Below, piece by piece: positions 1 through 5,226 of a DNA stretch of 7,116 nucleotides (the stretch's first letter is position 1; each line of letters starts with the position of its first letter). Both the position numbers and the translations under genes were made by a program. Under the pieces are notes generated by a model. The model was not told the DNA's origin, made no database searches, and saw nothing but the letters and a program-made list of their open reading frames with translations. Source of the stretch: Methanobacteriota archaeon (GTDB lineage: Archaea; Thermoplasmatota; Thermoplasmata; RBG-16-68-12); NCBI GenBank assembly GCA_005879065.1, contig VBLU01000012.1, positions 1-7,116 of the forward strand. The letters are read 5' to 3'.

Positions 1-5
1 TCACC

Positions 6-395
6 GTGGACGACCTGACGCGGGCGATCAAGAACTCGATCGACCGGACGGGCATGAAAGAGGAAGAGGCCCGGGCGATGGCCCAGCACGTCCTCAATTT
101 CTTCGGTTATTCCGAGCGGATCATCGACAACGTCCTGGAACCGGAGGACCGGGACGCCTTCTACATGCTCGAGGACTCCGGCATCCTGACGACGGAGCGG
201 GAAGAGACGACCCTCTACGACGGCCGGGAGTGGCGCATCCACTACTGGATGTTCCGAAAAGAGAGAATCATGGAACTCGTCGAGGCCCAGAAGGCGAAGG
301 AAGAGGCCGAGAAGATGGGCTCCATCTATGACGACATCCCGGAAGACTCGTGGGCGACCGCGACGCGCCGCGAGAAGCCCGAGGCGCCGAAGTAG
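6..395 (+). CDS. Small helical conserved archaeal protein (DUF6015-like), probably 5'-partial
   Basis: Function unknown. The 129 residues visible from the GTG at 6 begin with two predicted helices (about residues 1-33, with the segment MAQHVLNFFGY). An acidic stretch follows with DNVLEPEDRDAFYMLED (about 41-57), then a short strand region ending in GREWRIHYW (73-81). The tail is a charged, Lys/Glu-rich helix and a disordered end. From memory this pattern resembles the small archaeal family DUF6015, which I could not check. The frame is open to the window edge: the codons before the GTG read ?TC-ACC, compatible with a start outside the window giving ...TVDDLTRAI. So GTG 6 may be internal. The stop TAG at 393-395 lies 2 bases from the stop of the convergent DUF61 gene. 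Confidence 0.75.
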   Translation: MDDLTRAIKNSIDRTGMKEEEARAMAQHVLNFFGYSERIIDNVLEPEDRDAFYMLEDSGILTTEREETTLYDGREWRIHYWMFRKERIMELVEAQKAKEEAEKMGSIYDDIPEDSWATATRREKPEAPK

Positions 396-397
396 GC

Positions 398-808
398 TCA
401 GCCGAAGGCGACCTGGAGCACGCCGCCGTGGCGGCGCACGAGGTCGATGGCCAGGGAGTGCGGCACCGCCATCCGGCCGTCGCGGAACCGGAAGGCCTGA
501 TCGAACTTCTCGACCGCCCGCAGGGCCTTCGCGCCAAGCTCGTCCGTGAGGATGGCGTCATCCGAGTCCCCGCGGACCGTCAAGGTCAGAGGAAGCCGGA
601 GGGCATCCGCTTCCTCCCGCGTCAGGACGGCCGCGAACCGGGCCAGGGCCTCCGGGTCGAACGGATGGAGGTCTCCCTCCCGCGTGCGGCACGCCGGATC
701 GGGCTCTCCGAGCAGCCGGGTGAGGCTCTTCTTTTCGACGACCAGGCCGGAGTTCAGACGGCCCAGTTCCAGCGAGATCCAGCGGTCGAACGGGCCGGGG
801 CCGTCCAC
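398..808 (-). CDS. DUF61 / UPF0216 family protein
   Basis: This is an archaeal conserved protein of unknown function. The 136-residue product has the DUF61 layout: an N-terminal helix FDRWISLELGRLNSGLV, then KKSLTRLL, a central part with LTREEADALRLPLTLTV, and a C-terminal GRMAVPHSLAIDLVRRHGG. Length matches the family (about 130-150). The minus-strand frame stays open far upstream into the next gene, so the start must be chosen. GTG at 808 is preferred because it falls just before the conserved helix and about 26 bases downstream of a TATA-like CTTAAT (fwd 831-836), which fits a leaderless transcript. No Shine-Dalgarno is visible before it. The 3' end meets the neighbouring plus-strand gene with a 2-base gap. 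Family assignment is by motif recognition only. Confidence 0.75.
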   Translation of the reverse strand: MDGPGPFDRWISLELGRLNSGLVVEKKSLTRLLGEPDPACRTREGDLHPFDPEALARFAAVLTREEADALRLPLTLTVRGDSDDAILTDELGAKALRAVEKFDQAFRFRDGRMAVPHSLAIDLVRRHGGVLQVAFG

Positions 809-829
809 GCCGGCCCATCGACGCGCGCC

Positions 830-838
830 GATTAAGCC
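830..838 (-). promoter_or_regulatory. TATA-like box for the DUF61 gene
   Basis: On the minus strand an AT-rich GGCTTAATC stands out in GC-rich sequence. Its centre is about 26 bases upstream of the GTG at 808, the spacing expected if transcription starts at the start codon. The match to a consensus archaeal TATA box is modest. Confidence 0.35.
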
Positions 839-899
839 TTCTCCGGTCTCGAAATCCTTTTCAATGGACTCCCATATCGCGGGGCGGAGGGGGTAGTGA

Positions 900-1775
900 T
901 TGGCGGGTAGCGTGACCTGTCCTCGTTGTGGCGCGGCGAATGCTTCGGGAACGATGTTCTGTGTGAACTGCGGGAGTGCCTTGTCCGCCGGGGCAGGGTC
1001 TGGGGCACCGCCCACTGCGGCACCGATGTATCCAGGGGCGATGCCGGGGCTCCCGTCCGCATGGGACGCGGAGCGCCGGAGGCAGATCGACCGGACGAAG
1101 ACGGGCGTCCTGCTCATCCTCGTCGGCACCCTCATCGGTTGGCTTCCGTACATCGGAGTCATCGGCTTCATCTTGATCTTCGTGGGAGCCATCTTGGTCA
1201 TTCTGGGCCGGAAGGCCTTCGGGGCCGCACACTCGCGGAACGTGATTATCTCCATCGTCTTGGTAATCCTCGGCATCATCATCACGGTCGTGGCCGGAGT
1301 GATTCTCGTCTTCGCGACAATCTCGAGCATCATCCCCGGAAACGCACCCACGCCCGCCGCGATTACGAGCACGTTCAACAACTTCCTGATCATCCTGGTC
1401 GTCGGCACGATCGTGACCGGCCTCGCCTCCGTATTCTTCACGTATGCGATTCAGAACCAGACGGGTCGGATGCTGTTGCTGGGAGGCTACGTGGCGAGGA
1501 TCGTCCTCCAAATCGCGATCTTTGTCGTCGTCAGCCAGGCCGTCGGAACCTTCGTGGCAGCGATGTTCCCCGGAGGTACGTACAATCCGGCTGCGGCCGC
1601 CATCGCCGCGGCGGATTTCTCTGCTCGCGTCCAGACGCTCGGCTACCTCTCCGCGATTCCCGCCCTCATCTACGCGGGGGCCTACTACCTCGTCTGGAAC
1701 CGGATCAACAAGGGCGAGATCCCCGCATCGACCACGCCGCCGCCGATGGCTGCAGCGCCGCTGCCGCCTCGATAA
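900..1775 (+). CDS. Zinc-ribbon multi-pass membrane protein
   Basis: Function unknown. The N-terminus is a short zinc ribbon: CPRC (residues 7-10) and CVNC (21-24), the typical CxxC-x10-CxxC of archaeal cytosolic zinc-ribbon heads. A Gly/Ala/Pro linker runs from 25 to about 55. Then come about six hydrophobic segments, roughly 68-82, 84-102, 116-140, 161-183, 192-214 and 246-266, followed by a Pro/Ala-rich tail (275-291). The protein is therefore an integral membrane protein with a metal-binding head. The start is TTG at 900, supported by GGAGG at 886-890 with a 9-base spacing. GTG at 912, directly before the first CxxC, is the alternative but has poorer spacing. The gene is transcribed away from the DUF61 gene, with a 91-base gap between their starts, and converges on the first ATPase (37-base gap). 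It could be a small-molecule or stress-related membrane protein, but nothing in the sequence decides this. Confidence 0.85.
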   Translation: MAGSVTCPRCGAANASGTMFCVNCGSALSAGAGSGAPPTAAPMYPGAMPGLPSAWDAERRRQIDRTKTGVLLILVGTLIGWLPYIGVIGFILIFVGAILVILGRKAFGAAHSRNVIISIVLVILGIIITVVAGVILVFATISSIIPGNAPTPAAITSTFNNFLIILVVGTIVTGLASVFFTYAIQNQTGRMLLLGGYVARIVLQIAIFVVVSQAVGTFVAAMFPGGTYNPAAAAIAAADFSARVQTLGYLSAIPALIYAGAYYLVWNRINKGEIPASTTPPPMAAAPLPPR

Positions 1776-1811
1776 GACAATTCATGCGGTGGGCTCGTCG
1801 CCCGCCGCGCC

Positions 1812-1824
1812 TTCACTTTTTCTT
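1812..1824 (+). terminator. Possible T-rich terminator of the zinc-ribbon membrane gene
   Basis: CTTTTTCTTC lies about 40 bases after the TAA of the plus-strand gene, in otherwise GC-rich sequence. Archaeal RNA polymerase terminates at T-runs, so this could end that transcript. However, the same bases encode the Lys-rich C-terminus of the opposite ATPase, which is a sufficient explanation on its own. Confidence 0.2.
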
Positions 1825-2532
1825 CGAGATCACGTGGGACACGAAGAACTTCTCGCCGTCGTGGTGGAGCGCCAGCGCATTGTGATCGTGGTTCATCCAC
1901 CGCATCTTCACGCACCGCAGGCGGAGCTGGACCTCCGTCTCGCCGACCTCGACCTGGCGCAGGTTCAAGATGCCGTCGGCGAGGAAGTCCTCCCCCCACT
2001 GGGCGAGCCTCGTCGAGCCGAAGGGCGTCTCCGCGATCAGGAACGTTGTGAGGCCGAGCTCCTTGAGGGAACCGAGGAAATGGAACATCTCCCGCCGGTG
2101 CGTCTTGAGGTCCGAGAGGGCGTACAGGGCCTCGAGGCTGTCGATCGCGAGGACCTGGTAGCCGCTCGAATTCACGGCCTCCTTCACGATCTCGATGATG
2201 ATCGTGAACCAGTCCTTCGTGCCCTCGGACCGGTGCAGCCCGCGGCGGAGCTGGCCCATGTCCAGGATGTACACGGAGGACTCGTGCAGGTTGCCCATGC
2301 CCATGCGGGCGGCGCCCGCCTTGAGGCTGTCCATGTCCTGCTCCAGGCTCACGTACAGGGACTTCGTGCCGTGCGCGCGGGCGTTCTCGTGCATCATCCA
2401 CAGGATGAGGGACGTCTTCATCGTCCCCGGCGTTCCGGCGACCAGGACCGTGCTGCCTTTCGGGATCCCGCCGCCGAGGACGCGGTCCAGACCGTCGACA
2501 TACGTCTGGAGAATAGGAACCTCGAGTTCCAT
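1813..2532 (-). CDS. KaiC/Rad55-like RecA-superfamily ATPase, copy 1
   Basis: A single-domain P-loop ATPase of the KaiC/Rad55 type (239 residues), probably a cytosolic regulatory or signalling ATPase. The N-terminus has the family signature GLDRVLGGGIPKGS (14-27). The Walker A position reads GTPGTMKT (33-40); the usual Gly before Lys39 is Met38. LYVSLEQ (59-65) carries the strand with the expected catalytic Glu64, although the second Glu of KaiC's EE pair is Gln65. Walker B is VLAIDSL (127-133, Asp131). The C-terminus has the family segment LRLRCVKMRWMNHDHN (203-218). It has one RecA domain, as in short archaeal KaiC-like proteins and unlike the two-domain cyanobacterial clock KaiC. The ATG at 2532 is 28 bases from a TTTATAA box, so the mRNA is probably leaderless. 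It is paralogous to the ATPase at 3455-4156 (roughly 40-50% identical by eye). The specific role is unknown. Confidence 0.9.
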   Translation of the reverse strand: MELEVPILQTYVDGLDRVLGGGIPKGSTVLVAGTPGTMKTSLILWMMHENARAHGTKSLYVSLEQDMDSLKAGAARMGMGNLHESSVYILDMGQLRRGLHRSEGTKDWFTIIIEIVKEAVNSSGYQVLAIDSLEALYALSDLKTHRREMFHFLGSLKELGLTTFLIAETPFGSTRLAQWGEDFLADGILNLRQVEVGETEVQLRLRCVKMRWMNHDHNALALHHDGEKFFVSHVISKKK

Positions 2533-2556
2533 GACATGCGTGCCACGAAATCCTCG

Positions 2557-2563
2557 TTATAAA
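2557..2563 (-). promoter_or_regulatory. TATA box for ATPase copy 1
   Basis: Minus-strand TTTATAA sits in a very GC-rich background, centred 28 bases upstream of the ATG at 2532. This is a near-consensus archaeal TATA box and predicts a transcript with no or almost no leader. The second ATPase has an equivalent box. Confidence 0.65.
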
Positions 2564-2677
2564 GCCGTGGCGTCCCCGTTATCGAAGGAGATATTCTTCC
2601 GGCGCCTCCGAAGGTCCCGCGCGGGTCCCGAAGGAATGCTTTTGTAGGCCCTGGACCTTGACGACGCACGAGAAGGG

Positions 2678-3463
2678 ATGGCCAAGCGGGATGAGGCAGC
2701 CCTCAAGCTGCTCCGCTGGGAGCTGGCGGGCCACGGCGGCCTCGTGCTTGAGGCGATGCTGCGCCACCCCGACAAGAACTTGGCCGACGCGGTCGAATTG
2801 ATCGAACGGGAGATCCCGTCCTTGTCCCCACGAGAACCGCAGAAAGACCCGCCCCCGGAACTGCCGATGCCCGCGGCCCCGCGCGGCCGATCCTCGTCCG
2901 AGCTGGACGCGTTGGGCCAGGAGTTCCAGACGTTCCGACACCTGCTCCGGCCGCGGGAGGCGAAGGAGGTCGAGGGGGAGCTGAAGGAACTCGCGCGCAC
3001 GCGGGACCGGGACGCGATGGCCGCCCTCCGGCGCCGGCTGCGGGCCCTCTCCCTCGAGGCCGCGTTCTGGTCCGAGCTGGCGTCGGGGGCCAAGGAGTCG
3101 AACGCGATCGCCCTCGTCATCCTGCGGAAGGGCAAGGAGGTCCTGGCGAAGGCCGGCGAGACCGCGTACGTCGACGACCCGGCGGTCGCGGAGATGATCC
3201 AGCGCGAGTCCGAAAAGCGGTCGAAGGCCACGTTCGTGATGCACCTGCCGGTCGGCCGCCTCGTCGTGATGACGGGCGAGGACGCCTCGATCGCGGCCCT
3301 GTTCCGGCGGGCGCCCGGGAAGGACGTGGTCTCCGTCCTCACGAAGACCGTCGAGGCGATCGAAGAGAACAAGGCCGCGGCGACGAAGACGTTCGGGAAC
3401 GAGAAGCTCGCGGGCAAGTATGCGGAGGCCCTGCTGAAGCTCCTCCAGAAGACCTCACTCTGA
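2678..3463 (+). CDS. Hypothetical helical protein with a possible C-terminal Roadblock/LC7-like domain
   Basis: I do not recognise this 261-residue protein by name. It has four visible parts: a helical N-terminus (about 1-48), a Pro-rich linker (about 51-70, with DPPPELPMPAAP), a highly charged helical, possibly coiled-coil segment (about 74-135), and a C-terminal α/β part (about 143-231) followed by a Lys/Ala-rich helix. The C-terminal part has the order seen in Roadblock/LC7 proteins such as MglB: a strand pair IALVILRKGKEVLAKAG, a helix DPAVAEMIQRESEK, strands around ATFVMHLPVGRLVVMTG and ASIAALFRR, then PGKDVVSVLTKTVEAIEE as the closing helix. This is pattern matching, not a profile hit. 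The ATG at 2678 is the only good start, since an in-frame TAG lies at 2645-2647. A weak TATA-like CTTTTGTA lies about 36 bases upstream. It sits between two KaiC-like ATPase genes and overlaps the second by 9 bases at the 3' ends. Confidence 0.8.
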   Translation: MAKRDEAALKLLRWELAGHGGLVLEAMLRHPDKNLADAVELIEREIPSLSPREPQKDPPPELPMPAAPRGRSSSELDALGQEFQTFRHLLRPREAKEVEGELKELARTRDRDAMAALRRRLRALSLEAAFWSELASGAKESNAIALVILRKGKEVLAKAGETAYVDDPAVAEMIQRESEKRSKATFVMHLPVGRLVVMTGEDASIAALFRRAPGKDVVSVLTKTVEAIEENKAAATKTFGNEKLAGKYAEALLKLLQKTSL

Positions 3464-4156
3464 AATCGCGCGCGTGAGCTGGAACCGTCCGTTGTTGCGG
3501 ATCAGGGCGTAATACCCGTGCTCGTGCCGGGTGCGGCGCATCTTCACGCAACGCAGGCGCAACTGGACGTCCGTCTCGCCTTTTTCGAAATGCCGCAGGA
3601 CGAGGATGCCGTCGGCGAGGAACTCCTCGTCGAAGGACGAGAGCTTGCCGTTGTTCCCCGTCGGGACCTCGGAGATGAGGAAGCACGTCGCCCCGAGGGA
3701 CTTCAGGAAGCCGAAGAAGTGGAACAGGTCGCGGCGTGGGTGCTCCAGGTGGCTCAGGCTGTACAGGGCCGCGAGGCTGTCGATCGCGACCAGGTCGAAG
3801 CGGTTCACCCGGACCCGCTGGTCGATGTACTTCCGGAGGACGTCGAGCCAGTTCTTCGACAGCTCCTCGTCCTTGTGCTCGAGGCGGATCTTGCCGATGT
3901 CGAGGACGTACAGCTCCATCGTGTCCAGGCCGGTCATGCCGAGCTCCGACATCGCGGCTCGGAGGTCCTCCTGGCTCTCCTCGAGGGAGATGTACAGGGC
4001 CTTCGACCCGGCCTTCACGTTCTCGTAGAGCATGGAGAAGGTGAGGGCGGTCTTCATCGTGCCCGGCGAGCCGGCGACGAGGACGATGGATCCCCGCGGG
4101 ATGCCGCCGCCGAGCGCCTCGTCGAAGCCTTCCACGTGCGTCTGGACTCGGTCCAT
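3455..4156 (-). CDS. KaiC/Rad55-like RecA-superfamily ATPase, copy 2
   Basis: A second single-domain KaiC/Rad55-like ATPase (233 residues from ATG 4156). Motifs in order: GFDEALGGGIPRGS (10-23); altered Walker A GSPGTMKT (29-36) with Met34 before Lys35; LYISLEES (54-61) with the catalytic-type pair Glu59-Glu60 intact; Walker B LVAIDSL (122-128, Asp126); SEVPTGNNG (162-170); and LRLRCVKMRRTRHEHG (199-214). The frame stays open upstream to a GTG at 4213. The ATG at 4156 is preferred because the N-terminus then lines up with copy 1 and because a TTTATA box lies about 32 bases upstream, inside the longer reading. Function is unknown; such proteins often act as ATP-dependent switches. Compared with copy 1 it keeps both Glu residues after the second strand, so the two copies may differ in activity. 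Confidence 0.9.
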   Translation of the reverse strand: MDRVQTHVEGFDEALGGGIPRGSIVLVAGSPGTMKTALTFSMLYENVKAGSKALYISLEESQEDLRAAMSELGMTGLDTMELYVLDIGKIRLEHKDEELSKNWLDVLRKYIDQRVRVNRFDLVAIDSLAALYSLSHLEHPRRDLFHFFGFLKSLGATCFLISEVPTGNNGKLSSFDEEFLADGILVLRHFEKGETDVQLRLRCVKMRRTRHEHGYYALIRNNGRFQLTRAISE

Positions 4157-4184
4157 GGAGTGCCCGCGAACGAGCCGGGTCGCG

Positions 4185-4191
4185 CTATAAA
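4185..4191 (-). promoter_or_regulatory. TATA box for ATPase copy 2
   Basis: Minus-strand TTTATAG, preceded by CCCC, is centred about 32 bases upstream of the ATG at 4156. This predicts a leader of only a few bases. It matches the box in front of ATPase copy 1 and argues that the upstream GTG at 4213 is not the start. Confidence 0.65.
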
Positions 4192-4278
4192 GGGGTGCCG
4201 CGAAGATTATCACCTCTGAAAGCGGAGGCCCCGAGACGGATTCGGGGACCCCTCCGAAAGGTTCATCGGGACCTGCGA

Positions 4279-4301
4279 CTTACCTCTAAACAGAGGTAGA
4301 A
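4279..4301. repeat. Palindromic repeat element, copy 1 (upstream of the 75-residue gene)
   Basis: Perfect 7-base inverted repeat TACCTCT (4281-4287) / AGAGGTA (4292-4298) with a 4-base AAAC spacer. It is embedded in a 23-base element that recurs at 4576-4598 with 21 of 23 bases identical. The centre is about 25 bases upstream of ATG 4315, where a TATA box would lie if the gene were leaderless. It is either a regulator-binding site over the core promoter or an RNA hairpin in the leader. Confidence 0.7.
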
Positions 4302-4314
4302 ACGAGGGATCGAG

Positions 4315-4542
4315 ATGCGGGTCGGCTGTGGTCTGCGGGTGCGTCGGATCGACGGGAACGAGTACCTGTACTTCTGGCATTATGAACGGGAAGGCGGCCG
4401 GAGCGAACGCCGCGAGGATTACGTGGGCCCCGTCCGCGAGGCGAAATCCAGGCAGGAGGCCGCCCGCAAGCTGCTCGCGTTCCACCGGCGGGTCCAGCAA
4501 GATCTTGGGGCGCGCATCGCGCGGCTCGAGCGGACGACCTGA
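4315..4542 (+). CDS. Small basic conserved protein, function unknown
   Basis: This is a 75-residue protein that I do not recognise. The N-terminal half looks like a β-hairpin rich in aromatic residues: VRRIDGNEYLYFWHYERE (9-26), a Gly-Gly-Arg-Ser turn, and RREDYVGPV (32-40). The second half is a basic helix (about 43-72, AKSRQEAARKLLAFHRRVQQDL). The 'Y-x-Y ... R-x-x-YVGP' pattern resembles short substrate- or nucleic-acid-contacting hairpins in some archaeal and transposon-associated small proteins, which is only a loose likeness. About 18 Arg/Lys against about 12 Asp/Glu make it basic, so nucleic-acid binding is possible. ATG 4315 is supported by GAGGG at 4304-4308 (6-base spacing). Its upstream region carries copy 1 of the palindromic element; copy 2 lies between its stop and carS, which hints at shared control with carS. 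Confidence 0.7.
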   Translation: MRVGCGLRVRRIDGNEYLYFWHYEREGGRSERREDYVGPVREAKSRQEAARKLLAFHRRVQQDLGARIARLERTT

Positions 4543-4575
4543 GGTCATCGGGAAAGAGTCCGCGCCCGACGGAAT

Positions 4576-4598
4576 CTTACCTCTGAACAGAGGCAGAA
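4576..4598. repeat. Palindromic repeat element, copy 2 (upstream of carS)
   Basis: Second copy of the 23-base element. The inner inverted repeat is CCTCT (4580-4584) / AGAGG (4589-4593) with a GAAC spacer. The outer base pair of copy 1 is lost by a T-to-C change at 4594. It lies 16 bases before ATG 4615, a placement like that of copy 1 relative to its gene. Conservation of both the arms and the flanking CTTA and AGAA points to a protein-binding site more than to a simple hairpin. Confidence 0.7.
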
Positions 4599-4614
4599 CC
4601 CAGAGCTCGGCCGA

Positions 4615-5226
4615 ATGCCCCCATGGCAGTACCTATATCCGCGGATCTCCCCTTCGGCGGCTCCGGTGGCCCTCGAGGCGATCCCCCAGGCCCTGTGGTT
4701 CTTCCTCCCCGCGTTCATCGCGAACCCGATGGCGGTCGTCTTCGGCGGAGGCCCGCCGATCGACCTGGGCCGGAGCCTTTCCGATGGGCAGCGGATCTTT
4801 GGGGACGGCAAGACGTGGCGAGGTCTGGTCGGCGGTACCCTGGCCGGGGCGATTCTGGGACTCCTCCTATCCCTGCCGTTCGACCTCCTCGCGCCGTCCT
4901 CGTCGTGGTCCTTCGGTCCTCCGGCGGTGGCGTTCGTCGCCTCCGCCGTCCTCTCTTTGGGTGCCCTCCTCGGCGACCTCGTCGGCGCGTTCGTGAAACG
5001 TCGGATGCATCTGCCGCGGGGCGCGAAAGCCTCGGGCCTCGACCAGTACGATTTCGTCGTCGGCGCGCTCCTCCTGAGCCTCGCGATCCCGTCGTGGTCT
5101 GTCCCCCGATTCTTCTCCGGGGACGCGCTCTTGGGACTCCTCGCCATCATCGTTATTACGCCCGCCCTGCATCGCGCCGTGAACCTCGTCGGCTATCGGA
5201 TGGGGAAGAAGCATGAGCCCTGGTGA
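4615..5226 (+). CDS. carS: CDP-archaeol synthase
   Basis: CDP-2,3-bis-(O-geranylgeranyl)-sn-glycerol synthase, a membrane enzyme. It joins CTP to the digeranylgeranylglyceryl phosphate lipid precursor, releasing pyrophosphate, to give CDP-archaeol for polar head-group attachment. Family signatures are clear: LPAFIANPMAVVFGGGPPID (31-50), GDGKTWRGLVGG (63-74), LGDLVGAFVKRR (119-130), LDQYDFVVGALL (142-153) and the C-terminal TPALHRAVNLVGYRMGKKHEPW (182-203). About five membrane segments are visible (22-46, 72-91, 101-124, 142-160, 168-190). From ATG 4615 it is 203 residues, longer than the usual 160-185. An in-frame GTG at 4666 would give 186 residues starting just before the conserved region, and a TATAT at 4634-4638 lies 30 bases before it, so the true start is uncertain. 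It overlaps pyrE by 14 bases. Confidence 0.93.
   Translation: MPPWQYLYPRISPSAAPVALEAIPQALWFFLPAFIANPMAVVFGGGPPIDLGRSLSDGQRIFGDGKTWRGLVGGTLAGAILGLLLSLPFDLLAPSSSWSFGPPAVAFVASAVLSLGALLGDLVGAFVKRRMHLPRGAKASGLDQYDFVVGALLLSLAIPSWSVPRFFSGDALLGLLAIIVITPALHRAVNLVGYRMGKKHEPW
4634..4638 (+). promoter_or_regulatory. Possible internal TATA box for a shorter carS transcript
   Basis: CCTATATCC lies within the first codons of the long carS reading and is centred 30 bases before the in-frame GTG at 4666, the spacing seen at other promoters in this window. It would make a leaderless transcript starting near that GTG. It could equally be chance, encoding Tyr-Leu-Tyr-Pro. Confidence 0.3.

Noticed and set aside
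809..1511. Minus-strand frames upstream of and overlapping the DUF61 gene, including an N-terminal extension to 1441
   Set aside because: They run antisense through the membrane segments of the zinc-ribbon gene and give low-complexity, Asp/Arg-rich or Met/Thr-rich products. The DUF61 homology begins only near 808.
1444..2562. Plus-strand open frame of 372 codons across the first ATPase gene
   Set aside because: It is antisense to a clear KaiC-like ATPase and its product is composition-driven, with no recognisable motif. The same holds for the plus-strand frame at 3518-4219.
4157..4213. N-terminal extension of ATPase copy 2 to GTG 4213, preceded on the minus strand by AGAG
   Set aside because: The TTTATA promoter box lies inside this extension and the paralogue starts at the equivalent of 4156.
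4208..4222. TATCACCTCT resembling the 3' end of 16S rRNA
   Set aside because: No other rRNA sequence surrounds it; the similarity is a few bases and coincides with a purine-rich stretch on the opposite strand.
4229..4247. Stem-loop CCCCGA / TCGGGG with a 7-base loop, considered as a terminator or RNA element
   Set aside because: Only six base pairs, with several competing pairings nearby (GGGGACCCC). It lies in a divergent gap with no gene ending there, so it is expected by composition.
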